Shown here piece after piece: positions 39,087 to 49,774 of a DNA stretch of 64,000 nt. The translations under genes and the position numbers were made by a program. This DNA is from Paguma larvata (taxonomy: Eukaryota; Chordata; Mammalia; Carnivora; Viverridae): positions 71,583,312 through 71,647,311 of the forward strand of contig CM057826.1 of assembly GCA_030068075.1 (NCBI GenBank), in the 5' to 3' direction. Under the pieces are notes generated by a model. That model had not been told where the DNA came from. It saw nothing but the letters and a program-made list of their open reading frames with translations, and did not search any database. Every line of letters starts with the position of its first letter. Position 1 is the first letter of the stretch.

Positions 39087-39110
39087 CCCCCCCCCCCCCC
39101 CCCCCCCCCC
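39087..39110 (+). repeat. Poly(C) run of 24
   Basis: Uninterrupted 24 Cs, followed by GCCCC. Rare in mammalian introns and error-prone in sequencing. Confidence 0.95.
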
Positions 39111-39719
39111 GCCCCGGCATAGGCCAGAGCTCAGCGTCTCATAGGCAGGGCCCGCCAAAAGGTTACAACCATAATATTAAAAGTCTATTTTGTTACCTTC
39201 CAGGACAGGTTTTATCATGTCTCCCCAGACTAGCATAGAAAAGGGATCTACCATATGTTACAAGATCAAGTTTTCTATAATTCTATTGAAATAATAGTCC
39301 TGTTCAATAATAGCAAATAACATATTAATATAGATTACATTGTATAATATAAAATAATATAAAATTTTAAAAACCAAATAATAATCCTATTCAGAAATAC
39401 TAATCACACACCCCTACAAACTACCTTAATTTTGCCAATGGGAAAGCTAAAGCAGATTTAAAAAACATGTTTGGGATCCCAATGGGAATAACAATAGCTC
39501 CATGTGAATGTTTATTTCATTAGGTCCCCCATCCTTCTAGCTTTTGTAGAGCTAGGTACTTGCAGACTAAAATAGGAGATTTCATCCTCAAGGAAAAACA
39601 CTGAAAAGGAAGAGGAAAGGAAAACAATGGACCTTTAATCAACCTGGAGATCCTTTGGGGCCATTCTGCTCCTTTGTCTCACCAAGAGCAAACAAGTTTT
39701 TGTTACTAAAAACAAGTAC

Positions 39720-39860
39720 AGAAGCGCGTTGGGATGTGGGACCTGGGCCGCTGAACGCAGCCCACCACGCGGCCCCCGGGACAGCATACGTCTTGCACAT
39801 TGCTCTTCGGCACCTGCGAGGGTGGTGGAGTTTGTCTGACAGCCGAGGTGCGACTCTGAC
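39720..39860. promoter_or_regulatory. Small CpG cluster inside an intron
   Basis: About ten CpG dinucleotides within 140 bases (GAAGCGCGTT, CCGCTGAACGC, CACGCGGCCC, TACGTC, TTCGGC, TGCGAC), far above the surrounding intron. Open frames on both strands cross it without protein character. It could be an intronic regulatory element or a GC-rich repeat piece. Confidence 0.3.
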
Positions 39861-42493
39861 ACAGTTTAAGATTGGTGGCATAATAAGAAGACAGTGATCC
39901 AAAGAGAAAGTGTGAATTAGAAAAAGAAATCATTTTTCTCTCTCCTGTAGCTGTAAATAACCTCACCCACAACGCCTTACTTCCCAACTCTAGGCCGAAG
40001 TGCTTGGGAAGAAGAGTTTTGCTGGAGAGCTTGTCATGTAAAGCAGGACATCGCCGAAGAACTGTATTTGCTAAAGACATGGATTTTCAACTTCGTTCAT
40101 CAATTTTCACTCGACTCTTCCACTTCAGGCCATTTGTCTTCCCATGTCCCCCAAACAAGCAAGATTTCTGGGCTTTCCAGTAGACGAAGGCAATACCTGC
40201 GTGATTCTTTTCTCCAGGTTGGGGAGATCCTTAGAGAAAGACGTGAGCAAGGGGAAAAACTAATAATTTTGTTGTTGCAAAATACTGGGGTCGAAAATGA
40301 AAGTATACAGGGGAGACTAAGTCGTAGTTGAGGAATGGAAGAAGCATAGTGGTTGGCGACAAAGACTGTGCTCATGAGCAGGGCCTCCCAGCAAGTGAGA
40401 GATGCCTTGGCTATTTGCCACTGAAATTGTGATCTGACATCAGCTGACAACTTGTTAAAAATACAGGATCTCAGGCCTCATCCCAGACCTAGTGAATGAA
40501 GACAGCAATTTAACAAGCCCACCTGGTGATTCGCATCTGCATTTAGGTTGAGGAGCACTAAACTAGGGCATTTCCATATTTTTAGCTCCCAGTAAATTAA
40601 TGTATAAATAACAAAGCCAGGAGGATGTAACTGTTCATACTTTACGATTAATTCTTTTAACACACACACAAGCACACACACGCACATACACACACACTGC
40701 AATGACTATATAAATAATCGAATTTGGAGATAATATAAAAAATCTAAAGTCTCTCTGAATATCAGACCCAGCTCCTCTTGGCCCCTGATAGGACCTGCAA
40801 AGAGTGTAAAACCACCACCACGCAACAGCTGTTTTGGAAGTCAGCAACTCCCTGTGTGTCAGGATCACGTCCTAACTCCGAATGTAAAAAACTTTCCTTT
40901 AATATGATGACACCACGCGGCAGCAGGACCATCTGTGTCCCTGCCCCAGAGAGAATTTTTTTGGTGAACCAAGTTATGTTTATGGCCAGCAGAAACTCCA
41001 GCTCAGCCTGATCAGTATCAGAGAACCCCATACGCAGTCTGTGGAAACAAGAGGAAAATGACCTCAAGGGGCAGCCGACTGCAGCACTACATAAATAAAT
41101 TGGCAGATGTGTCAACTATGCATATTAGTCCAGAGTGCAGTTCTTCGGGGACACTAAAGTCCAAAGACAAAGACATTTGTGGGTTGCCGGTCAATCTGGA
41201 GCATTTCTTCTAATTTTTCTGGATGTGTTTTTGACAGGAGCTTAAGGGCAGTTCAATAAATTAAAATGTATTTACATGGCAATGAAGAATTAGCTTGACA
41301 CACAGAGTTATTTAATTACCGAGGTGCTTTGCGTGCTGCTAAAGTTAAGACTGTGTCAGCCTTTCTGGGACAAATCTTTATTTTCAGGGCCATGTGGCTC
41401 AGCCAGGAATGATCCCCTGGGTTGGAGCTTGTCATTTATATAAGAGGAGCCTCCTCAGTGACCCCCATTTCCATAGACAGCTCTAAACAGATCGGTAATC
41501 TCAATGTCAGACATCACGATGAAGTCAGCACGGCTAAGGCCAAATGTCCCCCTTCAGGGATGTGGCCTCCCTCTCAGAGGAATTGTAAATGAAGTCATAC
41601 CCCATTTGCAGTCTTCAAAGCATGTCAGGGTTGCTGTCTGTCTGAGTGACATTCAGAGAATTTTCTTGAGGCATCAAGAGGTAGGCATATGATGAAAGTC
41701 TGTTTCCATGCTGGCAGCATCAAAGCACAATTGGTAAATGGTGACCTCGTATTATTAGGTACAGGGACAAATTCCCCCAAGCTATGCCCTGTACTGATCA
41801 TACAGGAAAGGGGGCACCACTGGGGTCCAGGCCCCAAGGAAGTCACTCTGAGATAGAGGTACACGGAAGCTCAGGGTCAAGCCCTCAGCACTAAGTCAGA
41901 CAGGAAAGAAAAAGGGATAAAAGCATGTGTGCGTCAGCTTTCCTAGAACTTCTACTTCCAAGTTCAAAGGTTTATAATTGATTTTGATCACAAATGGGTG
42001 ACAGATATATTAGCATGGTTTAGATCCTCCCTTTAGCTAACCCAGGTCAAGGAAGCTAATTATCTTGAACAAAAGTAAGATAGAAAAACCAAACATCACC
42101 TATCTTCCTTTTTCAGATATAAATAAAAATATGTGAGAATGAACAGACTTGAGTCATTGATGATGAGACCCGACAAGACCACATGGTTGAATACAAAGTG
42201 TTCCGCACTAAGAGCCAGCAATCCTGGGGCCCACATCTGATTCAACCCCTTATGACCTAGTTATGGTTCTTAAAGAAGTCACTTTACATCCCCTGTTTTC
42301 ATCTTCATCATCGCCCTGAGGGATTGAATCACTAAGGAACTCTCTCGTTCATTCCAATCGTAGGATTTTATTTCATTTATTGCATTTATGCAAACCGTAA
42401 CCCCCCTTTTCATCCATTCCTTCTGAAAAGCAACCATCTTTCCTGTTGATTTAAGATTTCAGTCACTGCAGTATCCCAAATTCATTTCTCTAG
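39861..42493. other. Intron before the PDZ-PH exon
   Basis: No exon seen apart from the acceptor at 42493. A CA-rich tract is at 40662-40699 and a MIR-like core at about 42240-42320 (GACCTAGTTATGGTTCTTAA then AAGTCACTTTACATCCCCTG). Confidence 0.4.
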
Positions 42494-42672
42494 GTCCAGA
42501 CATCTTGACTCTGGTGGTGGGATCTGACATCAGTCGCTGTCCCAATACCCCGTGGCCCACCTGCCGCGGCTACTTACATAAGAGGACTCACTCCGGTTTT
42601 GTGAAGGGTTGGAGGAAGAGGTGGTTCGTGCTGAAGCATGATGGCTGCCTCCACTATTACAGACATAAGAAG
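42494..42672 (+). CDS. PDZPH1: PDZPH1 exon: end of PDZ domain and start of PH domain
   Basis: The acceptor TTTCTCTAG ends at 42493. The first codons (GPDILTLVVG) give the last PDZ strand. A linker with Pro and Cys follows (SDISRCPNTPWPTC), then the first PH strands: RGYLHKR, a loop, KGWRKRWFVL and CLHYYRHKK. The spacing of Lys before RKRWF fits the basic K-x(n)-K/R-x-R pattern used by PH domains that bind 3-phosphorylated inositides, suggesting membrane recruitment; binding is inferred, not shown. Two donors are possible: GTAAAC after 42672 (phase 0) and the stronger GTGAGT after 42689 (phase 2, adding VNCGE and part of a codon). The remaining PH strands and C-terminal helix are not encoded here. 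Confidence 0.95.
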
Positions 42673-43386
42673 GTAAACTGCGGGGAGAGGTGAGTTTGGA
42701 GTGGGTAGGAAGAAGAAACCCTGGGAAGTGCAGTCAATCCATTACGAAAGTAGCATCTTGTAAGGGACCATGTTGTAGGATTCTGGGAACACATTCTCTC
42801 CTGTGACTTTTAGAGAAATTTTCCTTCTGCAGAGGTACAGAGGATTCTAATTTATTTTCTCTGCTGCTGCATAAATCAAGGCTGGGATAAGTTTCTATCT
42901 CATTTATTCCTATTTTCAGATCCTCTGTGAAAATTTCCTTATCAAAGCCAAGAAAATAAGAACCTAACTGCATACCTACTACCCCAGAGAAATCAAAGTG
43001 GACTAAGGCAAAGTGCAGTAACATCTCGCTGGACCACAGAGCCTACGCACTGTTCCCTAGGTTACAGGGATTGACGTTAGCAAGGCTTCTGAAGCCTCCG
43101 AGAAGCTGCCTAGAATACCTTGTTTCATTTCCCAGATTTCATTAAAGCAGTGATTTCTGACTATAGGTGGAGGTTGATATCTTTGGGGGAATGTTCTCCG
43201 AATAGGCAGATGGGGTCCTTCTCCCAGATGTTTCTCACTCTGCAGGTCTGGAATGTGGCCTGGGCCCAGGGATCTGGGGAAGGCACTTCAAGTGATTCTA
43301 GTGTGCATTTTAAACTACCAACCTGCAGCCCATGTCCTGTCACTGCAAGTGTTTTCTTAGCCCCTATGCAATATGGTGTTTGCTTA

Positions 43387-43590
43387 TTTTTTATTTATTT
43401 TTTGAGAGAGAAAGAGAGAGCATGAGTTGGGGAGGGGCAGAGAGAGAGAGGGAGGCACAGAATCCAAAGCAGGAGCCAGGTGCTGAGCAGTCAGCACAGA
43501 ACCTAACACGGGGCTTAAACCCACAAACCACGAGATCATGACCTGAGCGGAAGTCAGAAGCTTAACCGACCGTGCCGCCCAGGCTCCCCT
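43387..43590 (-). mobile_element. CAN-SINE, feliform type
   Basis: Reverse copy, head end GTGCCGCCCAGGCTCCCCT, GA-rich middle. Diverged in the middle (AGCAGTCAGCACAGAACCTA). No clean target duplication seen. Confidence 0.9.
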
Positions 43591-45463
43591 GATTTGTTTA
43601 ATCAGATGCAAACAGCATAAAATTCAGATATTTCTCACAGAAATACTGGTTTCCAAATTCTCTTAAAAAATTCCCTAGCAACAGTTGGTGGGAGCTGACT
43701 AGCAATTCCCCCTTCTAGGAGCACATGGGCTGTCCAGTAAAAAACGTGTTCACTGCGTCCTACTGTCTTCTGCCCTGTTGGCTTCATTCAGAACCACACG
43801 TGTGACCGACCTACCTCTAATAAGTGTAAAAACAGTTTTGGTTGTTTACCTTATATATGACACAATCTTACTTTCTGAAACAAGGAAAGAAATACGTATC
43901 AATTAAGAAATCAATACCCTTTCTAAAATGAGGAATAATTTTGCATATTGAATCTTTGAGAAGAATCCCTTTTCCTAGCTTATTTGTGTGTGTTTCCACA
44001 CTTATTTGTGACATACACGAAGATGTGTCTGCCTTGTGCAGGAATGTGAGCCATTGCCACTTTGAAAAAACTTTGTCTCCCTCCAGTGCAGGAAAATAGG
44101 ATTCTCTGGAATCAAGCTGAGAAATGATGGGCCAGCCTCGTTCTGTATATTCTGACTATTAAAGTGAAACAGGACACAAGTTTCCAACCTGGATATGCTT
44201 CACAAGGCCCTGCAGAGTTTTCCAAAGTACATGCAAAAACCATCTCCTTCCCCCATACCTCCTGAATGGGGTCCTGGTAACCCTAGGTTCCTTTTTTAAG
44301 CTCTTTCAAAGTAATTCTCGTAGAACTGATTTGTAACCTGAGTGAGTCCCAAGGCAAAGTACGTTCCCATCTATAGTGAGAAGACAAAAATAAAAACAAT
44401 AATGCAAGTTCACCAGCTTTTCTTCAAAGGGATAGAGAGTTCTGTAACTTGAGATTGCATCCTAACTACCCTTCGATGATAATTTTTGTTTCCTCTTGTG
44501 AAATAACGACAAGACAACCCTAGCTTTTCTTTAAGGGCCTTCCTTGGCAAAACAAATACATAAAGCAACCTATGTCAAGTATTCCGGTCCCTGAACTTTC
44601 TAATTATGCAGCACTGAGCCCCACCAGTCCCGACCACCTGGTCCAATATTTTCCTTTGACCAGCATGCATAATAGCATTTATAGTAAAAAAATTTTAAGG
44701 TTCCTCATTCTTGAAATTCAAAATGGTCCTTGGGATCCACTGTTTTAGGGCTGGATTTGCCAGGTGGCAATCTCGGGACTGTTGCTGCCTACAGATGTTA
44801 TGTTTGGCTTGCGCGATGTTTTTATAAATTTTTTAATTAAATGCACTCAGGTGAAGCATGTGCTGTCCAATTTGCCATAATCCCTAGAACTCCTCATTTC
44901 CTTACACTGAGCCCAGTCATTTAAATTACCCAGTAGGCCCTGTAAGGTTTTGAGTGTATGAATCCTGGGATAGAATTTATGTGGAAAATTAGATGTGTGG
45001 TGGTATCATGGTTAAAATTAAAATAGTTTTTTTTTTAACTGTTTCCAGTCCTCTTTGGGAATGAAATGTGGATCTTATGGTAAGTTTGGACATAGAACAT
45101 TATTACCACAATAGGTTTTAATGTGGAGATGGTAGAATATAAAAATAGACTTTATTTTTTTATGAAGGACCGAAATCAGATCCGTTATGGAGCTACAAAT
45201 TCCAGAATACATTATGTCTGATCTTTAGAATAGATAGAAGGACTGAGAAGAGTTAAAAGGGCATAATAAGAACATACCAGCATAAATTAGCAGAAAATGA
45301 ACTCAGCCATACAGTATTCACTCAAGCAATAAGTATTTATCAAATGCTTTTATGAGCCAGGCATTATGCTAAACTGTGGAAACATATGGGAAAAAGAGAT
45401 AGTACCTGCCCTGTTTGTGCTTATGGTTACATGGAGGAGACTGATATGAAGGAATACATTCAC
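43591..45463. other. Non-coding, no gene seen
   Basis: No exon found. A possible LINE-2 or MIR scrap lies at 45330-45375 (CAATAAGTATTTATCAAATG then GAGCCAGGCATTATGCTAAA). Confidence 0.4.
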
Positions 45464-45693
45464 GGGGCGCCTGGGTGGCTCAGTCGGTTAACCAGTTGGT
45501 GACCAGCTTCAAGTCAGGTCATGATCTCGAGGTTCGTGGTTTCGAGTTCCACATCAGGCTCTGTCCTGACAGCTCAGACCCTGGAGCCTGCTTCAGATTC
45601 TGTGTCTGCCTCTTTCCCTACCTCTCCCCTGCTCATACTCTGTGTCTCTCTGTCTCTCAAAAATGAGTAAGCTTAAAAAAAATTTTTTTAAAG
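45464..45693 (+). mobile_element. CAN-SINE, feliform type
   Basis: Full-length, head close to consensus (GGGGCGCCTGGGTGGCTCAG). Target duplications GAATACATTCAC and GAACACATTAAC, two mismatches, at 45452-45463 and 45694-45705. Confidence 0.92.
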
Positions 45694-45849
45694 AACACAT
45701 TAACAAATAAATTTGCAATTCTGAGTAGTGCTATAAGCAAAATTAACAAAGTGAAAGAAGAGAATAGTAACAGTCTGGATCCAACCAAGAGGTAGAATCA
45801 CACAGTGATTTAAACAAGTGAAGTTTAATACAAAGTTATTAAACTATAG

Positions 45850-46540
45850 TAAAAGAATAACTATAGGCTATAAAAAAACTATATGGTATGGGCGCAGGGG
45901 GTGGTGGTTCCCCAAGCAAGGACAAACTTAGAAGTAGGACACCTCTCCAAGGTTGGGGATTCAGATCTCCTTGGAAAATGTAGTTGAATCCAGTGTGGAA
46001 CAGGGCACTCACTGGTTTGCTGGGCCGTCCAGTGGACTGCAGATTAAGTGTGCAGTCACAGGGCAAACAGGAAGCAACCCTTCGGATCACAGATGGGGCA
46101 GATGTACAGAAGCAGGTAGCCTGTGCGTGGCTAGGTAACAGGAGTGGGGATGCCCGTGTGGCATGAGGCCTGGAGCACAAGGTGTCCTTGTAGGAAAGAC
46201 TATGTCTGGAGGGTGGTGTTATGGGGACAACTGCAGGAGACAAATGTAGGGGAGAGGGGAAGTGAGCACATGGAGTCAGAGCACCAGGGTGGCCAAGAGA
46301 CCTGGAGCGTAAGATGTCCATGTGGAGAGGTCACAGGAAGGTGATCACCAGGCCACACTGGAGCTGTAAGGTGTTGAGGGACAGCATGTTGGGACAGAAC
46401 ACCCCCAGGTGTCCACATACCTACACTTCAGGACCCACCCTGAGGCACTGGCAAGTGCAGGAGCGCCCATGCTTCCTCCATCAACGTGCCTCCAGCGCCC
46501 TCTACTGAAAAACCTTAACACCACACTTACTGTAAGAGAA
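45850..46540. repeat. GC-richer unassigned block with internal duplication
   Basis: Composition differs from the flanks. Two related units start at 46157 and 46290, each with CCTGGAGC, then AAGGTGTCC or AAGATGTCC. The block ends with CCTCCAGCGCCCTCTACTGA. It has the feel of an LTR or other old element, but I cannot assign it. The long minus-strand frame at 45839-46321 is Pro/Ser-rich and not supported as a gene. Confidence 0.4.
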
Positions 46541-46639
46541 CTGTGGAAAGGCATTCTATCCATTGGTGTGAAGCATATACTGAGAAGTAAATTCGAACCT
46601 GAGAATAAGTTCACAACTGGCATGAAAGAAAAATGGGGA

Positions 46640-47666
46640 GTCTAGGATAAATTAAGAAAATGGGGAATATGTAATAAATTTCTTCTTGAGGATATAACAT
46701 TTTAGCTGAGGCCTGAGGGTTGAATAAAAGTTAGCCAGACAAGAAGTTGGGATGAGCATTCTCCAGGCAGAAGAAACAACAGGAGGGAAGTCCCTGAGCT
46801 GGAAAAAAAGCGTTGCAAGTTTGAAGATCTCCAAGAAAGTCCAGCTGGTTAAACCAGAGTGCAAGAAGGAGGGTGAGGAAGGCAGGGGGTCAGGTTAAAG
46901 AGTTAGGAGGTTGGTGATATGAGAGGCCCTGAGTCAATGACAGGGATCTTTGGATGTTCTCCAAACTACAATGGAAAGCCACCACAATATCTTAGGCAAA
47001 GGAATTTTCAAAAGATCATTCTGACTGTTGTATGGAGAATAAATTGGAAGAGGATAAGAGTGGAATGAAAATACCAGTTATTTAGCTAGTCCCATAGTCT
47101 AAGCAAGAAGAGATAGTAGTCTTGACCAGGGTGGGAATAATAAAACTGAGTGGACAGATCTCCAGACATATTTAAAAGCTAAAATTTAATTTCATTTGGC
47201 AATGAATTAAATGTGGCAGAGAAAGGGGATATACGGGAAAATCAAGGATGACTTCAAAGTTTTGGCAAAAGTAACTGGTTGGATAAGGAACCATTTACTG
47301 AGGAGGGAATAGGTTACAGGGTACAGAGTAAAGTGAGATAAGTAATTCAATTTGAAATACTGTGGTATATATATATATAGAGAGAGAATTTACAGTATTG
47401 TATATACTACATATGTTATAGCATAGCATATATATAGTTTTTAAAGCCACAGAAATTGACGAAATTGCTAAAGGAGACAATATAAAGTGAGAGGAAAAGG
47501 GAGCCCTCAGCCTAAATCTCAAGGGTGGACAGAGTTGCATCAAACAGGAACAGGGCATCTGGGTGGCTCAGCCAGTTAAGCATCCAACTCTTGGTTTCAG
47601 CTCAGGTCATGATCCCACGGTTAGTGGGATGGAGCCCTGTGTTGGGCTCTGTGCTGTCAGCTTGGG

Positions 47667-47710
<44 letters not shown>

Positions 47711-48080
47711 ATGCTCCCCCCCCCACCTCTCTCTTTCAAAGTAAATGAACTCAAAAAGGAGAAGGAAATGGGTGGGGGGTGTTGAGATGGATGGCCGGAG
47801 AGATAGAAACAAAAAGTGTGCCATGAAACCAGGATTTTTTAAAAAGTTTCAAAAAAGAGGATTACCAGTGTCTCCCAGTGCTGCTGAAAGGCCAGGCCAT
47901 GATGAGTATTAGGAAATATCCATTGAATTTGGCATCATGCAAGTACTTGGAAGTTTTAGTAAGAGAGATCTGGCTTACATAGAGTAAAACAATTAATTAA
48001 TGAGGATTGGAAAAGTGTAAACAGCACTTGTAGGCCAGTCTTTTGAAAATCTTGGCTGAGAAAGAGGTTAGAGAAGTAGT
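46640..48080 (+). mobile_element. Old interspersed repeat, split by a SINE
   Basis: Phrases such as TTCTCCAGGCAGAAGAAACA, AAAGATCATTCTGACTGTTG and AGTGCTGCTGAAAGGCCAGG occur in an order I associate with an old mammalian repeat, probably LINE-like. The family is not certain. The SINE at 47553 interrupts it. Confidence 0.4.
47553..47756 (+). mobile_element. CAN-SINE with expanded TC tract
   Basis: Forward copy that has lost the usual middle after GTGCTGTCAGCTTGGGATTC and gained about 18 TC units at 47671-47706, then a C run. Confidence 0.88.
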
Positions 48081-48469
48081 GTGATAACTGAAGAGTATTT
48101 AGTTATCGTTTACAGTTAATTTAATTACTTATATAGTTGGGTTTACGTCTACTATTGTAATTTTTACTTTCCATTTGTCCCTCTGTTTTATTTCTTTTCC
48201 TTACCTTTCTTCCCTCCTTTCAATTAATTAGTTGTAAAAATCCTCTTAAATTGGTAGTTAAGTCTTTTATTATTCTTTCTGTCATTATCAAAAATATTGC
48301 AATATGTGTTTAAACTTATTAGAATTGAATATAAGTTTGTACATATGCTATTTTATGGGCATTACAGCATGTAATTTAGCCATGTCCTAAATAATATGTT
48401 TATGTTACTATGTATTTTAATTCTATACAGATTGCAAATCCTCTAAGATATTAATATTCTTTTACACAA

Positions 48470-48546
48470 CCAATATTTATATATATGTAAATATATATAT
48501 GAATATATACATGCATACACATGTATACATATATATACATATATAC
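48470..48546. repeat. TA/TG alternating tract
   Basis: ATATATGTAAATATATATAT and ATACATGCATACACATG units next to a truncated SINE. Confidence 0.88.
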
Positions 48547-48694
48547 AGAGAGAGAGAGAGAGACAGAGAATCCTAAGCAGGCTCCATGCTCATTGAGAAC
48601 CCCAAAGCAGGGCTTGATCCCACAACCCTGGGATCGTGACCTGAGCTGAAATCAAGAGTTGGACACTAAACTGACTGAGCTACCCAGGTGCCCC
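48547..48694 (-). mobile_element. CAN-SINE, older subtype, truncated
   Basis: Reverse copy with CCTAAGCAGGCTCCATGCTC and GGGATCGTGACCTGAGCTGA, lacking the CTGACAGCTCAGAG type middle of the feliform copies. Its tail end merges with the adjacent TA/TG tract. Confidence 0.85.
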
Positions 48695-49013
48695 AATATC
48701 CCTTTATATTTACCCACATATGTACCATTTTATATTGGTATTCATCTATTCCTGCATCTTCAAGCATTTAACCTGGAAACATTTTCCCTAACTTCTCAAG
48801 AGAAAGCCAGGAGAACACTCTCCTGGTCTCATTGTGCTTTATTCTGCATCTATTCTTTGGACATACTTCCAACTGTCTAGTTTAATAGCAAATTAACCCC
48901 CGAAGATATTAATTGTAATAATTATATTGTCAGTCGTAGTTTTCGTTTGATTCATTTTTTATAGTTTCCTATATAAGCTGAAATGCTTAAACTTGTCTTT
49001 TATTTTTGAACAT

Positions 49014-49042
49014 TTTTTTTGTTGTTGTTTTTATTTATTTGT

Positions 49043-49073
<31 letters not shown>

Positions 49074-49239
49074 GGTGACTGGGGCAGGACAGAGAGAAAG
49101 GGAGACAGAGAATCTGAAGCAGATTCCAGGCTCCAAGCTGTCAGCACAGAGCCCGATGCAGGGCTCAAACTCATGAACCATGAGATCATGACCTGAGCCA
49201 GAGTCAGATGTTCAACCAACTAAGCCACCCAGGTGCCCC
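49014..49239 (-). mobile_element. CAN-SINE, feliform type
   Basis: Reverse copy with 14 GA units. Target duplications TATTTTTGAACAT and TATTTTTGAATAT (one mismatch) at 49001-49013 and 49240-49252. Confidence 0.93.
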
Positions 49240-49550
49240 TATTTTTGAATATATTAATCATTAGTCATTCTAAAGTCTACCGTTTACTAGAACCCCTTAT
49301 AGGTCTGCCTCTGTCATCTGCCGTTTCTCTAGTTTTGTTTCTGTTAGAATGATAAAGGCACTAGTCCCAGAACATCTTAATCTTTCGGTGCTAAAATAAT
49401 TCTAAGACGGCTTTCAGTCCTTTTGAGGGTCGGCCTTTTTGCCTAACTTCCAGGGTCATTCTTTGGGGTTCTAACTCAGAGCCTGATTTGTCAGGACCAC
49501 CTCCCTGATGGGGTGTGAACTCCATTAAGGCTATCGAAAACTCTTCTCAG

Positions 49551-49759
49551 GGGCACCTGGGTGGCTCAGTCGGTTGAGCGTCCAACTTCGGCTCGGGTCA
49601 TGATCTTGCAGTTCTTGGGTTCATGTCCGGCGTCAGGCTCTGTGCTGACAGCTCAGAGCCTGGAGCCTGCTTCGGATTCTGTCTCCCTCTCTTTCTGCTC
49701 CTCCCCCACTCATGCTCTGTCTCTCAAAAATTAAATAAACATTAAAAAAAAAAAAAAAA
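49551..49759 (+). mobile_element. CAN-SINE, young-looking
   Basis: Close to consensus, with a poly(A) run of about 16. A perfect 15-base target duplication, GAAAACTCTTCTCAG, lies at 49536-49550 and 49760-49774. Confidence 0.95.
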
Positions 49760-49774
49760 GAAAACTCTTCTCAG

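Larger units (their letters stand above)
2101..42689 (+). other. PDZPH1: Span of the PDZPH1 locus visible in this window
   Basis: Exons on the plus strand join in one open frame and encode a PDZ domain followed by the start of a PH domain. That order, with a charged Ser-rich region just before the PDZ, points to PDZPH1; this identification is from family knowledge, not a search. Visible introns are 9720 bases (4103-13822), 6297 bases (13991-20287), 12698 bases (20390-33087) and 9295 bases (33199-42493). The gene begins before the window and continues past 42.7 kb, so promoter, start codon, stop codon and the PH C-terminal helix are not seen. The alternative is another PDZ-PH protein of the same family. 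Confidence 0.75.

Noticed and set aside
45839..46321. 160-codon minus-strand open frame, the longest in the window
   Set aside because: Pro, Ser and Leu-rich with no domain, no splice context, and it lies in an unassigned repeat-like block; competing frames are open on the other strand.
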